Notes under the pieces: model-generated
The model's input: the letters and a program-made list of their open reading frames with translations, nothing else
Told to the model about the DNA's origin: nothing
The model's database searches: none
Translations under genes and position numbers: made by a program
Assembly (NCBI GenBank): GCA_017483735.1
Contig: JAFUVF010000015.1
Location: forward strand, 1-33,688
Origin: Lachnospiraceae bacterium
GTDB taxonomy: Bacteria > Bacillota > Clostridia > Lachnospirales > Lachnospiraceae
Reading direction: 5' to 3'
Length of the DNA: 33,688 nucleotides
Part shown: in pieces, positions 31,174-33,688 of the stretch
How the letters are laid out: every line of letters starts with the position of its first letter
How positions within the stretch are numbered: the stretch's first letter is position 1

Positions 31174-31896
31174 ATGGCAAGAAAGAAAAATAAAAAGTGG
31201 TGCGACACCAAATATGAGACGAAAACAACAAAATTCGGCGTGGAGGAGATGGCAAAAGCCATCTACGACACGCTCGAAGAGTATATCTTAAATGATGTCC
31301 GCAAAGACATCATCGCAAAGAAGATTCCAGAGGAAGGTAACGAAGAAGTTGGAGAGCTCCAAAGAGATTATCTGTTGCACAGATTTGAGAAAATGACTGA
31401 TATGGCGGAGCGGATAGAGCTGTATGTAAGGGATGCCAATTCCATATATGCGCTGTATGCGTGTGATTATGAGTACAGACGCAAAGTTTGGCTTGCCGCC
31501 AGAGGATGTTGTTTCAGGTTAAGATGTATGCTTGACCATATGACTGAACTAGTCGTATCCGGCACGAATATCCAGAAGTATGTGGATATAAGCGCCGATG
31601 TAGATAATCTGTCCGAGCGCATAAAAGGAGTCATAATATCAGACGACAGGCGTCGGAAAGAAAAATGCAAGGATTACGAGGGCAGTTCTTGTAACACCGC
31701 TAATTTCGCCAATGTGAACGGCAACGGCAATGCGAACTACAACAACGCATCCAATACCAACATCGGCGTGCGCCCGATTTCCAAGCAGAACGGACACAAA
31801 GAGTCGTCCGAAGAAAATGTTACGGAAAGGAAGGACTGTCCGTCCCAAAGGGACGATGTGACCGTGGATGCACCGAGTTACGACGAGGGGCTATAA
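31174..31896 (+). CDS. avd: DGR accessory variability determinant (Avd) with embedded TR
   Basis: A 240-residue protein. Residues 20-160 form four helices (FGVEEMAKAIYDTLEEYILNDVRKDI, LQRDYLLHRFEKMTDMAERIELYVRDANSIY, CDYEYRRKVWLAARGCCFRLRCMLDHMTELVV, IQKYVDISADVDNLSERIKGVI), the Avd/23S-intervening-sequence bundle that binds the RT and template RNA as a pentamer (known for BPP-1). Residues 174-201 are the translated template itself, an Asn-rich run (NTANFANVNGNGNANYNN), and about 40 polar residues follow. This tail is about 75 residues longer than a usual Avd, so the template lies in frame inside the gene. Whether the tail is needed is unknown. Confidence 0.85.
   Translation: MARKKNKKWCDTKYETKTTKFGVEEMAKAIYDTLEEYILNDVRKDIIAKKIPEEGNEEVGELQRDYLLHRFEKMTDMAERIELYVRDANSIYALYACDYEYRRKVWLAARGCCFRLRCMLDHMTELVVSGTNIQKYVDISADVDNLSERIKGVIISDDRRRKEKCKDYEGSSCNTANFANVNGNGNANYNNASNTNIGVRPISKQNGHKESSEENVTERKDCPSQRDDVTVDAPSYDEGL
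31693..31776 (+). repeat. DGR template repeat TR
   Basis: This 84-nt repeat has 27 adenines, nearly all in eleven AAC/AAT codons that line up with the variable codons of both targets. It is read in the same frame as the VRs. Because every adenine-bearing codon ends in C or T, or is GCA, no adenine substitution can create a stop codon. It is transcribed with avd and the RT, and the RNA would serve as the mutagenic cDNA template. Confidence 0.96.
31841..31855. repeat. Small hairpin in the TR-RT spacer
   Basis: CGTCCC, loop AAA, GGGACG, 64 nt after the end of TR. In BPP-1 the spacer RNA downstream of TR is required for RT priming and template choice (established); this hairpin may be part of such a structure (inference). 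Confidence 0.45.
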
Positions 31897-31905
31897 ACCA
31901 CGAAA

Positions 31906-33072
31906 ATGGGTATGGTAGAAGAAATAACCTGTAATGCCAACAATATGTACTTTGCGGGCAAAAAGACTATAAAAAGTTCCTATAAGAAAGAAAGTACCCA
32001 GCGTTTCAAAAGAAATCTTTTATGTGAAATCAAGCGAGCACAGGAAGAACTGCACGACAGAAGTTGGAAAATTACCTATACCCCGCCTTTTATCATAAAA
32101 GAAAGAGGGCACACAAGAAAGATACAGGGCAATATTCCATATGACAGGATGATAATACATAGCTATATGGATAATGTTCTTTGGAAACAGTTAGAGAGAT
32201 ACATCATATATGACAATTACGCATCACAGACGGACAAGGGCACAGGGAAAGCGAGGGAACGCTTCAAGGAGTTCCTGCACAGCGCTTATAGAGAATACGG
32301 AAACAATAAGTTTTATGTGGAACTATTGGATTTTAAGAAGTTTTATGACAATGTACAACATCAGAAACTGTATGATGAGATAATGCGCAAAGTACCATAT
32401 GATCCGTTTCACGAATATATGATATGGACGATACTCGACAGTATGAAGGTGGATGTATCTTATATGACCGACCTGGAATATGAAGATTGCCTTGATGACA
32501 TATATGTTGCACTCGACCATATATATGACGACCCGAGCTGTTTGATGGGCGAAAAGTATATGTTAAAGGGCTTAAATATTGGAAATCAAGGTTCACAGGT
32601 GTTCAGCATATTCTATCCGACACGAGTAGACAACTATTGCAAAAATGTCCGTGGAGTCAAGCGATACGGAAGATTTATGGACGATATTTCGATGATACAT
32701 AACAGCAAGGACTTTTTACTGAGCGTATCCGAAGGGATGATGCCGATATGTGAAGATATGGGACTACATATCAATACAAAGAAAACTAAAATATACAGAG
32801 CAGACGGACACATTACATACCTTGGACGAATATATCATATGACAGCAAGCGGGCATATTATCGAGAGGCTTAAACCGGACACAATACACAGAGAGATAGT
32901 AAAAATAAAGAAATTCAAGGAGATGTATGATATGGGTATCAAGACCTATGAGAGCATAGAGGAGCAGGTGCAGACCTGGATGGGATGTTATGGTAAGCTA
33001 TTGAATTTTTCACAGGATGAAAAGATAAGAACACTCTACAAAGAACTGTATGGATTAACAATAAAAATATAA
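31906..33072 (+). CDS. DGR reverse transcriptase
   Basis: A 388-residue RT with the expected blocks: an N-terminal RT0/1 region (SYKKESTQRFKRNLLCEIKRAQEELHDRSW), motif A LDFKKFYDN with catalytic Asp142, the DGR-type motif IGNQGSQ (225-231), the catalytic box FMDD (257-260), GLHINTKKTKI and TYLGRIYH. The IGxxxSQ pattern separates DGR RTs from retron and group II enzymes (family knowledge). The catalytic box has Phe in place of the usual Tyr of YxDD. It copies the TR RNA with adenine-specific errors, and the cDNA replaces the VRs. The start at 31906 has no clear ribosome-binding site and lies 9 nt after the avd stop. Confidence 0.95.
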   Translation: MGMVEEITCNANNMYFAGKKTIKSSYKKESTQRFKRNLLCEIKRAQEELHDRSWKITYTPPFIIKERGHTRKIQGNIPYDRMIIHSYMDNVLWKQLERYIIYDNYASQTDKGTGKARERFKEFLHSAYREYGNNKFYVELLDFKKFYDNVQHQKLYDEIMRKVPYDPFHEYMIWTILDSMKVDVSYMTDLEYEDCLDDIYVALDHIYDDPSCLMGEKYMLKGLNIGNQGSQVFSIFYPTRVDNYCKNVRGVKRYGRFMDDISMIHNSKDFLLSVSEGMMPICEDMGLHINTKKTKIYRADGHITYLGRIYHMTASGHIIERLKPDTIHREIVKIKKFKEMYDMGIKTYESIEEQVQTWMGCYGKLLNFSQDEKIRTLYKELYGLTIKI

Positions 33073-33083
33073 GGAGGTATATT

Positions 33084-33386
33084 ATGACACTAGTATTATC
33101 AGACGGGACACGGATTGAAGGCATTACCATGAATGGCAACAATTATGTATCCCAGGAAGAGGTAAAGGAGAGTGATCTTGCCGGAAAGCTCTCCCATGTA
33201 TCAGTAGAAGAGAATGGTGCAGTAACGCAGGAATTGGAAAATGCTGCACTGGTTCAAATCCTGCATTACAACGATGGCTGGTACATAGCTTTAAGAGAGA
33301 TGACCGAGACGGAAGTAATGCTCGCAAAGTTAAGAGCGGATACTGATTACATCGCAGCAATGTCCGATGTGGATTTGGAGGGTTAA
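33084..33386 (+). CDS. Small tail-region protein, function unknown
   Basis: A 100-residue acidic protein with a strong TAAGGAGG. MTLVLSDGTRIEGITMNGNNYVSQEEVKESDLAGKLSHVSVEENGAVTQELENAALVQILHYNDGWYIALREMTETEVMLAKLRADTDYIA looks like a small beta domain plus a C-terminal helix, a pattern common in genes between fibres and lysis genes of clostridial phages. Specific role not known. Confidence 0.6.
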   Translation: MTLVLSDGTRIEGITMNGNNYVSQEEVKESDLAGKLSHVSVEENGAVTQELENAALVQILHYNDGWYIALREMTETEVMLAKLRADTDYIAAMSDVDLEG

Positions 33387-33389
33387 GAA

Positions 33390-33584
33390 ATGGCAAAGAA
33401 AATTGCACACAGCAAGAATTTTGAAAAAGTGAAGAATTACTATGACAACGGGTTATGGAGTAAGGAAAGAGTCTACAATATGGTAACTCATCCGGCATCG
33501 GCACCTTGGATTACCGCCGAGGAGTATGAGGAGATAACAGGAGAGCCTAAAGTGCTCCCCTTGTCAAGGACATTTTTGATTTAG
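33390..33584 (+). CDS. xkdX: XkdX-like small protein
   Basis: A 64-residue protein. FEKVKNYYDNGLWSKERVYNMVTHPASAPWITAEEYEEITGE is a clear match in pattern to XkdX (PBSX), including the YYDNGLW and EYEEITG motifs; here it has an additional C-terminal VLPLSRTFLI. XkdX genes follow tail fibre genes and precede the holin in PBSX-like phages. Start behind GGAGGGTTAAG. Confidence 0.85.
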   Translation: MAKKIAHSKNFEKVKNYYDNGLWSKERVYNMVTHPASAPWITAEEYEEITGEPKVLPLSRTFLI

Positions 33585-33608
33585 TTAGGGTTAAAACTGT
33601 ACAAAGTG

Positions 33609-33617
33609 TGTTATACT
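33609..33617 (+). promoter_or_regulatory. Extended -10 promoter before the structured RNA
   Basis: TGT-TATACT is an extended -10 box; the region 15-17 nt upstream (GGTTAAAAC) is a poor -35. Transcription would begin near 33624, at the first stem of the structured element. Consistent with a separate small RNA or leader. Confidence 0.55.
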
Positions 33618-33688
33618 CTCCCTGCTCGGACGGAGGATAGGGCAACGCTGAGGAGCGACCCGAGCGCCGATCAGAGTCACGGGAGGGC
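33616..33688 (+). ncRNA. Candidate structured RNA, cut by the window edge
   Basis: The sequence is far more GC-rich than its surroundings and folds on paper into nested stems: outer CTCTCCC / GGGAGGG (33681-33687, one wobble), GCTCGG (33624-33629) with CCGAGC (33660-33665), and CGCT-GAGG-AGCG (33646-33657). An alternative GGG/CCC pairing could form a pseudoknot. I do not recognise the class. It may be a leader of the lysis genes, a small RNA, or a ribozyme-like or guide-RNA-like element continuing past the edge. Confidence 0.5.

Noticed and set aside
1..33688. CRISPR arrays, tRNA genes, insertion sequences, integrase or attachment sites
   Set aside because: No regularly spaced repeats, no cloverleaf, and no transposase or recombinase motif could be seen on either strand.

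Overview
The window is one continuous, entirely plus-strand block of a tailed bacteriophage (or prophage) of a Gram-positive host, most likely a gut clostridium of the Lachnospiraceae type. This rests on strong AGGAGG ribosome-binding sites, heavy use of AGG/AGA and ATA codons, moderate GC, tight head-to-tail gene overlaps, and phage families common in Clostridia (ArpU-like late regulator, XkdX, PcfJ-like). The tail is contractile (sheath, tube, P2-like baseplate), so the virion is a myovirus. No integrase, lysis cassette or DNA polymerase lies inside the window.

Layout. (1) Bases 1-10016 are the early/accessory region: a Cro-like HTH protein, small membrane and DNA-binding proteins, an exported 3D-domain protein, an HUH-type replication initiator preceded by a 12-bp inverted repeat that may be its origin, a divergent RNase H, a PcfK/AcrIIA9-like plus PcfJ-like pair, a ParB/KfrA-like linker protein, an HNH-like zinc protein, a DUF6273/C-type-lectin-like protein, an ArpU-like late activator, two micro-membrane proteins behind an operator-rich promoter, and a ribbon-helix-helix protein. 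(2) Bases 10017-10338 are non-coding: a strong terminator, a lambda-like cos candidate, A-tracts and the leader of the late operon. (3) Bases 10339-18978 are packaging and head genes: small and large terminase, gpW-like joiner, portal, prohead protease, major capsid, decoration protein and connector/neck proteins. (4) Bases 18993-29624 are tail and baseplate genes: sheath, tube, chaperone E/E' with a -1 frameshift, tape measure, X, D-like with two LysM domains, V, U, W, J, I. (5) Bases 29638-33072 are the tail fibre and a diversity-generating retroelement (DGR). (6) Bases 33084-33688 hold two small proteins, an extended -10 promoter and the start of a structured RNA.

The most important content is the DGR. 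An 84-nt adenine-rich template repeat (TR, 31693-31776) lies in frame inside the 3' end of the avd gene, followed by a reverse transcriptase. It matches two variable repeats (VRs). VR1 (31006-31089) is the C-terminus of the adjacent tail fibre. VR2 (8827-8910) is the C-terminus of the DUF6273-like protein about 22.8 kb upstream in the early region. VR1 differs from TR at 14 positions and VR2 at 13. All 27 differences fall on template adenines and none on the 57 other positions. Each VR is followed by a hairpin with a different stem but the same CGTGT loop, matching the post-VR hairpin known from the BPP-1 DGR. One retroelement therefore appears to diversify two different proteins, one of which is not encoded with the virion genes.

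Other notable signals are a 16-bp perfect palindrome (GTTGCACCGGTGCAAC) present four times at gene or domain boundaries, a 12-mer shared by the putative replication origin and the packaging leader, a TTTTTTC slippery site in the tail chaperone gene, and a structured RNA at the right edge.
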